59,743 nucleotides of DNA from Athalassotoga sp964433875 (GTDB lineage: Bacteria > Thermotogota > Thermotogae > Mesoaciditogales > Mesoaciditogaceae): positions 1 through 59,743 of the forward strand of contig CAYSSO010000009.1 of NCBI GenBank assembly GCA_964433875.1, in the 5' to 3' direction. The notes below the pieces were generated by a model. It was not told where the DNA came from. It worked only from the letters and a program-made list of their open reading frames with translations, and made no database searches. The first letter of the stretch is position 1; each line of letters starts with the position of its first letter. This document shows positions 51,704 to 59,586 of this stretch, in pieces. The translations under genes were made by a program, and so were the position numbers.

Positions 51704-52754
51704 TTTGCACTTCCACCTTCTTGAAAAAATTGTAAATCTTTTGCCAGTTCAACTCTTCTTTACCCATCAGACCTCTTCTCCAGAAGATCATAACGATTAT
51801 GAACAAAGCCGATAAAATGAGCATGCTCATACCGGGGATGCCGGGAATTGTGAAACCAAAGACCGTGATATTCGATTCAAAAATTCTAAGCCATTGGGAA
51901 ACAAAGGCAAAAAAGATAGCACCCAAAATTGCACCGGTTATGCTCCCAAGACCTCCCATTACTATCATTATCAGCACGTAGAATGTAAGCATAACTCCTA
52001 AACTTGTGGGTCTTGGATCTAAAGTGGTTATCCAGTGAGCGTAAAGGGCGCCTGAAACACCGGCAAAAAATCCGCTTATCACAAATGCCATCATCTGATG
52101 ACGAAAAACATCTATTCCCATTACCTTCGCCGCAACCGAGTCCTCGGATATAGCCATGAGAGCCCTGCCGTAACTGCTGTATTTAAGGCTTCCTATGACA
52201 AGCACCGTCACAAGTAACCAGCCCCATGCCCACCATACGTTTGTGTAAGGATTGATCCCCTTTAGCCCGAGGGTTCCATTGGTAACACCATAAAGGTTTT
52301 GTATGAGGATCCTTATTATCTCTGCAAAGGCGAGCGTGGCGATCGCGAAATAATCTCCCGTTAACCTCAAGGAAGGATAACCTATCAAAAAGGCAAAGAA
52401 TGCCGCAACGAGCCCTCCTATTATCGTGGCAGGTAAAAATCCAATCTGAATGCTGTTTAAAGGCCATATAAGTGGCTGGATAAAAAAAGACATCTCCTTT
52501 TGCTGAAGAGACAGCGTCAAAAGCGCCGATGTGTAAGCGCCTATCGCTATAAAGCCTGCCTTTCCAAGAGAAAAAATTCCTGTTATGCCGTTAACAAGCG
52601 TGTAACTTACGGCCATTATCGAATATATCGCCACCAAAGTCACGATCCTTGACCAGTAGTCCCCGAGAATACTAACGTTGGAGAGGAAAAAATATATTCC
52701 GATCAAAAATGCGATTGTAAGAATCAAATTGATCTTTAATGGTATTTTTTTCAT
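51696..52754 (-). CDS. livM: Branched-chain amino acid ABC transporter permease LivM
   Basis: About 352-residue inner-membrane permease. LVNGITGIFSLGKAGFIAIG, SLRLTGDYFAIATLAFAEI and MIVMGGLGSITGAILGA identify LivM. About ten hydrophobic helices. ATG 52754 has AAGGTG 5 nt upstream and is preferred to a GTG six bases earlier. Confidence 0.94.
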   Translation of the reverse strand: MKKIPLKINLILTIAFLIGIYFFLSNVSILGDYWSRIVTLVAIYSIMAVSYTLVNGITGIFSLGKAGFIAIGAYTSALLTLSLQQKEMSFFIQPLIWPLNSIQIGFLPATIIGGLVAAFFAFLIGYPSLRLTGDYFAIATLAFAEIIRILIQNLYGVTNGTLGLKGINPYTNVWWAWGWLLVTVLVIGSLKYSSYGRALMAISEDSVAAKVMGIDVFRHQMMAFVISGFFAGVSGALYAHWITTLDPRPTSLGVMLTFYVLIMIVMGGLGSITGAILGAIFFAFVSQWLRIFESNITVFGFTIPGIPGMSMLILSALFIIVMIFWRRGLMGKEELNWQKIYNFFKKVEVQNE

Positions 52755-52756
52755 GA

Positions 52757-53659
52757 TCACACCTTCTGTTCGGAGTAGATCTTGAATATGCCCGTTGGCC
52801 TGAACATCAAGATGACAATGAGTACAACGTAAGCAAAAACGTCTCTGTAACCGGCAAGGGATGGGAAGAAACCCACTATCATTATTTCAAGAAATCCAAG
52901 TAAAAACCCTCCTACGATTGCCCCTTGAATAGAACCAATTCCTCCTATTACGGCCGCTATGAAAGCCTTAAGACCAGGAGTAAAGCCCATATAAGGCTGG
53001 ACCTGTGGATATTTCATTGCCCAAAGTATGCCTGCAACGGCGGCAAAAGCAGATCCAAGAACAAATGTAGTGCTTATGACGTTATTCACATTTGCGCCCA
53101 TAAGGCTTGTTGCCGGTATATCGACAGAGATGGCGCGCATCGCAAGGCCTATTTTTGTTTTGTAAAGTATCCACCACAGGATAAGAAAGAGAAAAAATGT
53201 AACCCCTATCGTTATAATGGTCAGAAGAGGTATTCTCGATTGCCCGATCAAAATAATATCGGAGAAAAACTTTGGGTAAACGTTAAAAGACTTTGGTATC
53301 CCGCCGAAAACGACAACTGCAAAACTTTCAAGGAAAAAAGACATTCCTATAGCCGTTATCAAAGAAGAAATACGCGGAGCATTTCTGAGAGGGCGATATG
53401 CTATCTTCTCAATTGAAAATCCAAGCAATCCGGTGATCAATATTGCCACAATAAAGCCAAGATACCACGGCAGAAAGAAAAGCGTTATCGCATAAAACGC
53501 GAAGTATGTCCCCATCATAAAGATGTCGCCGTGAGCGAAATTTATCAATCTCAGTATTCCGTAAACCATCGTGTATCCTACGGCTATAAGGGCATACAGA
53601 CTTCCGAGGGAAAGGCTGTTGAAGATATTTTGTATCAACGCGTTCAATCCTATGTCCAT
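52757..53659 (-). CDS. livH: Branched-chain amino acid ABC transporter permease LivH
   Basis: 300-residue inner-membrane permease. SLGSLYALIAVGYTMVYGIL, LINFAHGDIFMMG and AFIAAVIGGIGSIQGAIVGG are the standard LivH motifs. GAGGTGATGGA precedes the ATG. It lies after the hairpin that follows livK. Confidence 0.95.
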   Translation of the reverse strand: MDIGLNALIQNIFNSLSLGSLYALIAVGYTMVYGILRLINFAHGDIFMMGTYFAFYAITLFFLPWYLGFIVAILITGLLGFSIEKIAYRPLRNAPRISSLITAIGMSFFLESFAVVVFGGIPKSFNVYPKFFSDIILIGQSRIPLLTIITIGVTFFLFLILWWILYKTKIGLAMRAISVDIPATSLMGANVNNVISTTFVLGSAFAAVAGILWAMKYPQVQPYMGFTPGLKAFIAAVIGGIGSIQGAIVGGFLLGFLEIMIVGFFPSLAGYRDVFAYVVLIVILMFRPTGIFKIYSEQKV

Positions 53660-53670
53660 TCCATCACCTC

Positions 53671-53699
53671 AAAAAACATGAGGGGAAGGTCCCCTCATG
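53671..53699 (-). terminator. Terminator hairpin between livK and livH
   Basis: CATGAGGGGA and TCCCCTCATG form a 10-bp stem with a 3-nt loop overlapping the livK stop, followed in the minus-strand transcript by TTTTTTG. Partial readthrough would favour binding protein over the membrane components. Confidence 0.8.
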
Positions 53700-54807
53700 G
53701 ATTTATAGTTGTCACGTAAGTGAACTGACCGTTAACGACTTCATTTATAACGGCAGATTTAACGGCATTTCCATCTGCACCTATCGTTATGTAACCCGTT
53801 GCACCTTCAAAATTTTTCGTACTTCTTATCGCCTCGTTGATCTTGACCGGATCAGTCGATCCAGCCCTTTCTATTGCATTCAACATGACGAGGTAATCGT
53901 CAAATCCAAGTGCGGCGAGTGCCGATGGAGAGGTATGGTACTTCTCCTCGAATTTTGCGACGAATTCCTGGCCTATCTTTGTTACAGGATGATCGGCGTT
54001 AAAGTGCGAGGTGTAATACAGACCGTTAACGGCGCTACCGGCTATCTTTATAAGTTCCGGAGCCTCCGCTCCATCTCCGGCCAGGAATGGCCCTTTGTAT
54101 CCTAACTGCCTTGCCTGTTTGGCCATTAAAGCAATCTCGGGATAATACCCAGAGATGTATATTACATCGGGATTATGACTTAGCGCATCGGTAAGTTGGG
54201 CACTGAAGTCCTGATCACCCGACTGGTAGTATTCTTTGTAAACAACGCCACCTTCGGCCGTAAAGTCTTTTATGAAGAAATTGGAAAGACCGACACTGTA
54301 ATCCTGGGCAACGTCCGTAAAGACCGCGGCAGTTTTAGCCTTTAGATTGTTTATCGCAAAGACGGCCGCAACATGACCTTGGAACGGATCGATAAAGCAC
54401 ACTCTTGATGTATATGTCTTTCCCTGTGTTACAAGCGGATTTGTTGAGGCCGGTGAAAGCAAGGGTATATGATATTTTTCTGCTATCGGCGCTCCGGCCA
54501 TAGTGTTGGAACTCGCAACCTCTCCGAGAATTCCAACAACATTATTTAAATTTATAAGCCTGCTAATGACATTTGCGGCCTCTGTCTTGTCCGATCTGTT
54601 ATCGGCAAGTACCAGTTCGACCTTTTTACCAAGAACCGTGGGAAACATCTCATTTGCAAGTTCTACACCCTGCCATACCATTTGACCAAATGACGAAATA
54701 TTTCCAGTCATTGGTAAAGCCACGCCAATTTTGATGACATCATCTGCCATCGCAAAAAAAGCAAAGAGCATCACAATAATGCTGGTTAATATCAATACCT
54801 TTTTCAT
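53695..54807 (-). CDS. livK: Branched-chain amino acid ABC transporter substrate-binding protein LivK
   Basis: 370-residue periplasmic-binding-fold protein with signal peptide (MKKVLILTSIIVMLFAFFAM). IKIGVALPMTGNISSFGQMV, ELANEMFPTVLGKKVELV-type segment and AAVFAINNLKAKTAAVFTDV identify a Leu/Ile/Val-type receptor. GGGAGG precedes the ATG. First gene of the liv operon. Exact ligand within the family is not certain. Confidence 0.94.
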   Translation of the reverse strand: MKKVLILTSIIVMLFAFFAMADDVIKIGVALPMTGNISSFGQMVWQGVELANEMFPTVLGKKVELVLADNRSDKTEAANVISRLINLNNVVGILGEVASSNTMAGAPIAEKYHIPLLSPASTNPLVTQGKTYTSRVCFIDPFQGHVAAVFAINNLKAKTAAVFTDVAQDYSVGLSNFFIKDFTAEGGVVYKEYYQSGDQDFSAQLTDALSHNPDVIYISGYYPEIALMAKQARQLGYKGPFLAGDGAEAPELIKIAGSAVNGLYYTSHFNADHPVTKIGQEFVAKFEEKYHTSPSALAALGFDDYLVMLNAIERAGSTDPVKINEAIRSTKNFEGATGYITIGADGNAVKSAVINEVVNGQFTYVTTINP

Positions 54808-54849
54808 TTACCTACCTCCCTTTTGAACTTGTGGATTTATTTTGTATCA

Positions 54850-54878
54850 ATTGTATACCGATAAAGTTTACAAGTCAA
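54850..54878 (-). promoter_or_regulatory. Promoter of the liv operon
   Basis: Minus strand TTGACT (54878-54873), 17-nt spacer, TACAAT (54855-54850), 43 nt before the livK ATG. Confidence 0.7.
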
Positions 54879-54919
54879 TCCCTTTGATTTAATTCTTATT
54901 TTAAATTTAATTTTATTGT

Positions 54920-54950
54920 AAAATAAAAACCGATCATAAAAGATGGTCGG
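54920..54950 (-). terminator. Weak terminator after the phospholipase D-like gene
   Basis: CCGACCATC and GATCGG form a bulged stem, followed in the minus-strand transcript by TTTTTATTTT. Confidence 0.5.
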
Positions 54951-54979
54951 CAGATGATCTAATACAGAGTTGAAAAAAT

Positions 54980-55942
54980 TCAGAAGATCGAATTGAAATT
55001 CTTGAGGTATTCTAACGCTATTTCTTTTGAATAGATGAACAAGACTACCTCGCTGTTTTTTCTTTCTGCAGAAAGCGTGAGATTATACGATCCGGTTATG
55101 ACGACGGGATCGGAGCCGTTAGGATCGATTATAATGTATTTATCATGTAAAAGGCCATTATTCACTTTGTACTTCTTTACAAAATTGAATTCCTCCATCT
55201 TTGAAATAAAACTGTACGATGAAGAGTTCCAGTCATCGTCTGCGATCACTCTGACTTTAACTCCTCTTTGATCGAGATATGCAAGGATAAGCCCGATTCG
55301 CGGATCGGAAAATGAGTAGATGGCTATATCAACTTCCGATTTAGCGCGTTTTAACCTATCAAGAATTGAATTGAATGAATCGTCCGAAGGAGAAAATCTA
55401 ACTTCCATCTTTAGCCCTTCAACAAGGAAAATCGCTTGTTCATTTTCTTTTGAAGAAAAAAATCCATTTCTCATCCTTTGAAAATCATTTTCAAACACAT
55501 TTGCAAGTTCATACGAATCAAAAATGATGGCGTTGTTAAAATCTCTGTAAAAAGCAGATTTGGTGAAATTTGAGGATCCGCACCAGACATATCGACCATC
55601 TACGATGACGTACTTTGAGTGCATAAGACCATTTCTTGGAGGATCCGCAACAACATCTAACGGATAAAGGCTCTTTTGGATCTTTAAATAATTCTCTCCC
55701 TCCATTACAATCTGGACATCCACGTTTTCTTCTTTTTTCTTTTTTAAGACCGCGATAATATCCTCATCGTCTATACTGTAAATGGCGACATGTATCGATA
55801 GGCGGGCAGAATCGATGAGATTCACCAAAGCACCTTTTAAATTGCCAGCATCTGGCGGTGAATTAAAGAATCCCTGCCATGAAAAAGAAGACGTTGATAT
55901 TAATAAAAAGCAGATCGTAAAGAGTCTAAAGATAAAACGCAT
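54980..55942 (-). CDS. Secreted phospholipase D-like protein (two HKD motifs)
   Basis: 320 residues: signal peptide (MRFIFRLFTICFLLISTSSF) followed by two PLD repeats. Motif 1 is HSKYVIVDGRYVWCGSSN and motif 2 is HDKYIIIDPNGSDPVVITGS, so both catalytic His-Lys-Asp sets are intact in one chain. Substrates in this superfamily range from phospholipids to nucleic acids. Export makes an extracellular nuclease or envelope phosphodiesterase plausible; a nuclease would match the nucleotidase and nucleoside importer. It starts directly after the Nudix stop with no intervening base. Confidence 0.85.
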   Translation of the reverse strand: MRFIFRLFTICFLLISTSSFSWQGFFNSPPDAGNLKGALVNLIDSARLSIHVAIYSIDDEDIIAVLKKKKEENVDVQIVMEGENYLKIQKSLYPLDVVADPPRNGLMHSKYVIVDGRYVWCGSSNFTKSAFYRDFNNAIIFDSYELANVFENDFQRMRNGFFSSKENEQAIFLVEGLKMEVRFSPSDDSFNSILDRLKRAKSEVDIAIYSFSDPRIGLILAYLDQRGVKVRVIADDDWNSSSYSFISKMEEFNFVKKYKVNNGLLHDKYIIIDPNGSDPVVITGSYNLTLSAERKNSEVVLFIYSKEIALEYLKNFNSIF

Positions 55943-56533
55943 TTAAGTGTTAAGCGCATCTACTACGTATTTCGACCAACTTTCCATCAAATCGTATTTT
56001 GAAAGCAGATCGGCAAGATTTGCAAATTCCCACACAAACTTATCTTTTTCCCTAATGCCTTCTATGTCTGCCTTGATCTCAAAGACTACGCCGAGGTGGA
56101 CTCTATTTACCGGTGTAGTTGATTCCTTTATAACGCCGAGATATTTCGGCCATCCCACAGAGTTCTTTATTATAACCTCTTCGTTCATTTCTCTTTCCAT
56201 GCCTGAAAGGAATTTCATCCATGGTGTTTCTCCATCATCGTGATCATTTATGTGGCCACCTATCCCTATGCTGTACATACCATGAAGTCTCTTTTCAGTT
56301 TGAGAGGAGAGCCTTCTGACAAGCAAATAAAGATCGTCAAGGTTTCTCATCACAACGTATGGAATTATCTGCCTTATCGATTCATCTGATTCGGCTCTTT
56401 CGCGCTTTACAAAAAATCCATTTCGCTCCGTTATCTCTTTTATTTTATCGATAGGAATATTTATAAATCCGGTATTTGGCATCAATTCATCGACATCTTT
56501 TGAAGGTATAACGAGCACCATCTCATCATTCAA
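55943..56533 (-). CDS. Nudix-like phosphoesterase
   Basis: 196 residues. A Nudix-type box is recognisable in IGIGGHINDHDDGETPW continuing to EREMNEEVII, with a longer spacing than the classical GX5EX7REUXEE. The N-terminus (LVIPSKDVDELMPNTGFINI) is shared with a group of uncharacterised Nudix phosphoesterases. Start is TTG with AAGGGGGT 8 nt upstream. It is coupled to the secreted PLD-like gene downstream, an odd pair since one product is cytoplasmic and the other exported. Confidence 0.8.
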   Translation of the reverse strand: MNDEMVLVIPSKDVDELMPNTGFINIPIDKIKEITERNGFFVKRERAESDESIRQIIPYVVMRNLDDLYLLVRRLSSQTEKRLHGMYSIGIGGHINDHDDGETPWMKFLSGMEREMNEEVIIKNSVGWPKYLGVIKESTTPVNRVHLGVVFEIKADIEGIREKDKFVWEFANLADLLSKYDLMESWSKYVVDALNT

Positions 56534-56680
56534 TTGAATGACCCCCTTTTAATTTATCAATGAGATTTTATCATAAATTCTTGTGTTTCTAAAATGAAAA
56601 TGCTTTTGGTTTCTGCCTTAAGAAAATGGTAAAATAATAAAAATAGAGAAGATAAGAAGGGGAATAATGGGGGTGATTTG

Positions 56681-58018
56681 ATGAAAGTACTTTTCATCTT
56701 TGATTCTTATGCACAATTAGAAAATTACACAGGAGATCTTTTTGATGAGTTTTTCATCTTCGATGATATAGAAAATGCTATTGAAACATTGAAATCAAAA
56801 AAAGAAGCCAAATTTCTCATATTTGTCGATCGCAAATATTCAAAGTATGTCCAAACATTAAAAGACTTTACAATTACCAATGGAATACGATCGAGGATAT
56901 TCGTGAATTCAAAAGAATCAGATTTTTTAATCACATCCGAAAGAATCATTTCATTTGATTTCAATCAATATGGAGGAGTTAAGCAATTTCTTTTAGACTT
57001 AGAAAAGCAAACACAAAAACTCGCAGGAATAAGTAATTTTATAAGGACCCTCAAAGAAGATATCATCTTTCTGTCCTTTAGCAATCTAAACCTCTTTATT
57101 TCTGGAGAAACTGGCACGGGTAAATCTTTAGTCACTCAAATAACACATTTGAGTTCTCCAAGGCGCGGAAAGAGATTTCTCGAGATAAATTGTGTGAACG
57201 TGCCTGAGGATTTGCTCGAGAGTGAACTATTTGGTCATACAAAGGGTGCATTTACAGGTGCCTACAGTGAAAAAAAGGGACTTTTGGAAGAGGCAAATGG
57301 AGGGACTTTGTTTCTCGATGAAATAGGAGAAATGCCATCTCATGTCCAATCAAAACTTTTGAAGGTGATAGAGACAAAAAAATTCATACCAATAGGATCA
57401 AGCAAGGAGATAAGCGTCGATGTGCGGTTCTGTTCGGCTACAAATCAAAATCCGCACTTAAGACTTAGAGAAGATCTCTTTCAAAGGATATCGGAAATAA
57501 AACTCGAGATGATTCCGTTAAGAGAAAGAAAAGAGGACATACCATCAATAGTCAATATGTTTTTGGCCGGATCTAACCACAATATAAGATTTGAAGATTT
57601 CCCACGCGAGGTAAAAAACGCCTTTATATCACACAACTATCCTGGCAATATAAGGGAATTGAGAAATATAATTTCAAGATTCATTGAATTTTCCGAACTT
57701 CCCGTTCATCAAAATTCAGACAAAATATACAATCCAAATGCTTTTGCAAAACAAGAATTAATAGAAAGATTTGTAGTATCTATGGCCGATCTTTGTATGG
57801 GAGCGATGGAACCATTAGAAACAGTTGTAAAGAGAGTACGTGCAAGGCTTGAAAGCGAGATCGTAAGGCGTGTGCTTAATTCGTGTGGATGGGACAAGGA
57901 AATGGCTGCCAAAAAACTCTCCTTAAGCCGCAAAACGGTAGACAACATGATAAAAAAATACGGCCTCGACAAAAGAAGGACAAAAAGAAAAAAAATAGAC
58001 GACATAAGTACAGTCTAA
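56681..58018 (+). CDS. Sigma-54-dependent transcriptional activator
   Basis: About 445 residues. An N-terminal receiver-like fold (1-115) begins KVLFIFDS and has FLIFVDRKY at the third strand, but the full acidic pocket and conserved Lys of true receivers are not evident. The AAA+ domain has Walker A GETGTGKS (142-149), GAFTGA (189-194) and Walker B GGTLFLDEIGE. A Fis-type helix-turn-helix (MAAKKLSLSRKTVDNMIKKY) ends the protein. Intact GAFTGA means contact with sigma-54 is expected, although no rpoN gene or clear -24/-12 promoter was found in the window. ATG 56681 has GGGTGAT upstream. Confidence 0.9.
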   Translation: MKVLFIFDSYAQLENYTGDLFDEFFIFDDIENAIETLKSKKEAKFLIFVDRKYSKYVQTLKDFTITNGIRSRIFVNSKESDFLITSERIISFDFNQYGGVKQFLLDLEKQTQKLAGISNFIRTLKEDIIFLSFSNLNLFISGETGTGKSLVTQITHLSSPRRGKRFLEINCVNVPEDLLESELFGHTKGAFTGAYSEKKGLLEEANGGTLFLDEIGEMPSHVQSKLLKVIETKKFIPIGSSKEISVDVRFCSATNQNPHLRLREDLFQRISEIKLEMIPLRERKEDIPSIVNMFLAGSNHNIRFEDFPREVKNAFISHNYPGNIRELRNIISRFIEFSELPVHQNSDKIYNPNAFAKQELIERFVVSMADLCMGAMEPLETVVKRVRARLESEIVRRVLNSCGWDKEMAAKKLSLSRKTVDNMIKKYGLDKRRTKRKKIDDISTV

Positions 58019-58038
58019 AATAAATCTCCATCACTTAA

Positions 58039-58065
58039 CCCTCGTTTGAGGGATTTTATTTTTTC
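58039..58065 (+). terminator. Terminator of the sigma-54 activator gene
   Basis: CCCTC-GTTT-GAGGG followed by ATTTTATTTTTTC, 20 nt after the stop. Confidence 0.75.
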
Positions 58066-58324
58066 ATGCCCGAGCCAGTTTCAAATTTCGAATCGACGTT
58101 GCGGTAAGCGAATAATACGTGACATGTGGCCTGCAGGCAAACGAAACGTCAAAAATTGTAAGTATAAACAAAAACTCACAATTTCGTCTAAATTTTAGCA
58201 TTTTTTCTAATTAGGCCATTTTTGTGGCATATTATCTCGTTTTTCGCTGGTATATCTCGCAATATCTTACATTTTTGTAGTAAAAAAGAAATCCTAACAT
58301 AAGCAAGACTTAATTTGTTGTTAA
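58066..58324. other. Gene-free AT-rich region with several inverted repeats
   Basis: No ORF. It carries the inverted copy of the 15-bp dispersed repeat (58080-58094), GACGTT/AACGTC (58095-58100 with 58145-58150) enclosing the 10-bp palindrome GCCTGCAGGC (58129-58138), and AAATTGT/ACAATTT (58153-58159 with 58178-58184). It may hold operators for the oligopeptide transporter or the remnant of a mobile repeat. Confidence 0.4.
58080..58094. repeat. Dispersed 15-bp repeat, copy 3 (inverted)
   Basis: TTCAAATTTCGAATC is the exact reverse complement of the copy at 6185-6199. Confidence 0.5.
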
Positions 58325-58353
58325 TTGACTTCTAAATTGTTAAGTGTTAAGAT
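58325..58353 (+). promoter_or_regulatory. Promoter of the oligopeptide transporter operon
   Basis: TTGACT (58325-58330), exactly 17 nt, TAAGAT (58348-58353). It is about 190 nt before dppB, leaving a long leader. Confidence 0.7.
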
Positions 58354-58387
58354 AAACAACAATAAAAATTAATTAGGTGACCTTATT

Positions 58388-58441
58388 ATGACGTTAATGA
58401 TGTATTTTCAACAATTTGTAATACTAAAGAAAAAGACCTAA
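58388..58441 (+). CDS. 17-residue leader peptide of the oligopeptide transporter operon
   Basis: ATG 58388 lies 7-8 nt after AGGTGA, and the frame encodes MTLMMYFQQFVILKKKT, ending at TAA 58439-58441 inside the 5' arm of the following hairpin. The placement of a short translated ORF whose stop lies in a hairpin just before a terminator is what ribosome-mediated attenuation needs. No run of a single amino acid is obvious, although it is rich in Met, Phe/Tyr and Lys. It is a prediction only. Confidence 0.4.
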   Translation: MTLMMYFQQFVILKKKT

Positions 58442-58466
58442 TAGATCATTTTAGTGTATCTATTAG

Positions 58467-58502
58467 GCCATGTTCGATTATAAAACATGGCTTTTTTATT
58501 TT
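58467..58502 (+). terminator. Leader terminator upstream of dppB
   Basis: GCCATGTT and AACATGGC form a perfect 8-bp stem with a 9-nt loop, followed by TTTTTTATTTT. It lies between the promoter and dppB, so it must be regulated or leaky. Confidence 0.85.
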
Positions 58503-58543
58503 AGGTGAGGTGGAAGAAATGAGAAATTAAGGAGATGGTAGCA

Positions 58544-59575
58544 TTGATAAGTTTTGCAGCAAGAAGGATACTGCTTTTACCCGTTACCATTCTTGGCCTC
58601 ACTTTGCTTATCTTCTTTTTTATGTCTTTTTTGTCTCCTTACGAACTTCTTTCAACCTACGTAAGCGATCCAAGGCAACTTCAAGGAAATGCAGCCCAGA
58701 CTCTCATAAAGCAATATGGCCTCGATCAACCATTCTACGTCAAATACGTCAAATGGATCGACGAGGTCATCCACGGAAAATTTGGATGGTCCGTGACTCT
58801 TAACGAACCTGTTTCCGAGGCCATCATGCAAAGGTTCCCCGCGACTTTAGAACTTGCCATTTATTCTATCATCCCCATAATATCCATCGGAATATGGCTT
58901 GGCGTTACATCGGCGGTGCATCATAACAAATTCATAGATCAAACTTTAAGGGTCGTTGCGCTCATGGGATATTCAATTCCATCCTTTGTTTTGGGTCTTG
59001 TAATACTTTTCATATTTTACGGCGTACTTGGATGGTTGCCTCCGGGTAGGCTTGGCGTGAATTTTTCCATGATATACGATTCAGTGTCTTTTCATCATTA
59101 CACAGGTTTGGTTACCATTGATTCGCTTTTAAATGGCAGATTTTGGATGTTTCTCGATGCCCTCAAACATCTCATTGCCCCCGTAATGACACTTTCCTTC
59201 CTTTCATGGGCCGGCCTTTTGAGGATAACTCGATCTTCGATGCTTGAAGCCTTGGGCCAGGATTATGTAAGGACTGCTCGCGCGAAAGGATTAAGCGAGA
59301 GAGTAGTTATAAACAAGCATGCCAGAAAAAATGCGCTAATTCCGGCAACAACAGTTGCTGGTTTGATGTTCATAGGGATACTTGGCGGTGTTGTCATAAC
59401 TGAGACGATCTTCAACTACCCCGGAATTGGAAGTCTCATGGCTCAGGCGTCTGAACAACTCGATTATGCAACTGTGCTTGGCATAACTTTAATTTACGGC
59501 CTTGTGACAGTCATAGGCAATTTAGCCGTTGATATCTCTTACGCTCTAATAGATCCAAGAGTTAGATTGGGTTAG
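58544..59575 (+). CDS. dppB: Oligopeptide/dipeptide ABC transporter permease (DppB type)
   Basis: About 343-residue inner-membrane permease. The N-terminus MISFAARRILLLPVTILGLT and segments QYGLDQPFYVKYVKW, SFLSWAGLLRITRSSMLEAL, QDYVRTARAKGLSERVV and TETIFNYPGIGSLMAQA are typical of DppB/OppB, including the EAA loop. The start is uncertain: TTG 58544 is chosen because AAGGAG lies 9 nt before it, while ATG 58535 directly abuts that site. The cargo could be peptides or, as often in Thermotogota, oligosaccharides. Confidence 0.9.
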   Translation: MISFAARRILLLPVTILGLTLLIFFFMSFLSPYELLSTYVSDPRQLQGNAAQTLIKQYGLDQPFYVKYVKWIDEVIHGKFGWSVTLNEPVSEAIMQRFPATLELAIYSIIPIISIGIWLGVTSAVHHNKFIDQTLRVVALMGYSIPSFVLGLVILFIFYGVLGWLPPGRLGVNFSMIYDSVSFHHYTGLVTIDSLLNGRFWMFLDALKHLIAPVMTLSFLSWAGLLRITRSSMLEALGQDYVRTARAKGLSERVVINKHARKNALIPATTVAGLMFIGILGGVVITETIFNYPGIGSLMAQASEQLDYATVLGITLIYGLVTVIGNLAVDISYALIDPRVRLG

Positions 59576-59586
59576 CGGTGGTATCT

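Larger units (their letters stand above)
58371..58534 (+). promoter_or_regulatory. Structured leader (attenuator or riboswitch-like) of the oligopeptide transporter
   Basis: The leader RNA has ATTAGGT (58372-58378), a 17-codon ORF, hairpin CCTAATAGAT/ATCTATTAGG (58437-58446 with 58458-58467) and a terminator. ATTAGGT can pair with ACCTAAT (58436-58442), which would hide the ORF's ribosome site and break the first hairpin, so two exclusive folds exist. A 3-codon ORF (ATG 58519, stop 58530) behind a strong GGTGAGGTGG site precedes dppB. No known riboswitch class was recognised. Confidence 0.6.

Noticed and set aside
58200..58262. Possible sigma-54 promoter downstream of the activator gene (TGGCAT and CTGGTATATCTCGC)
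   Set aside because: In neither case are the GG and GC dinucleotides 10 nt apart with a TTGC-like -12, so the fit is too poor.
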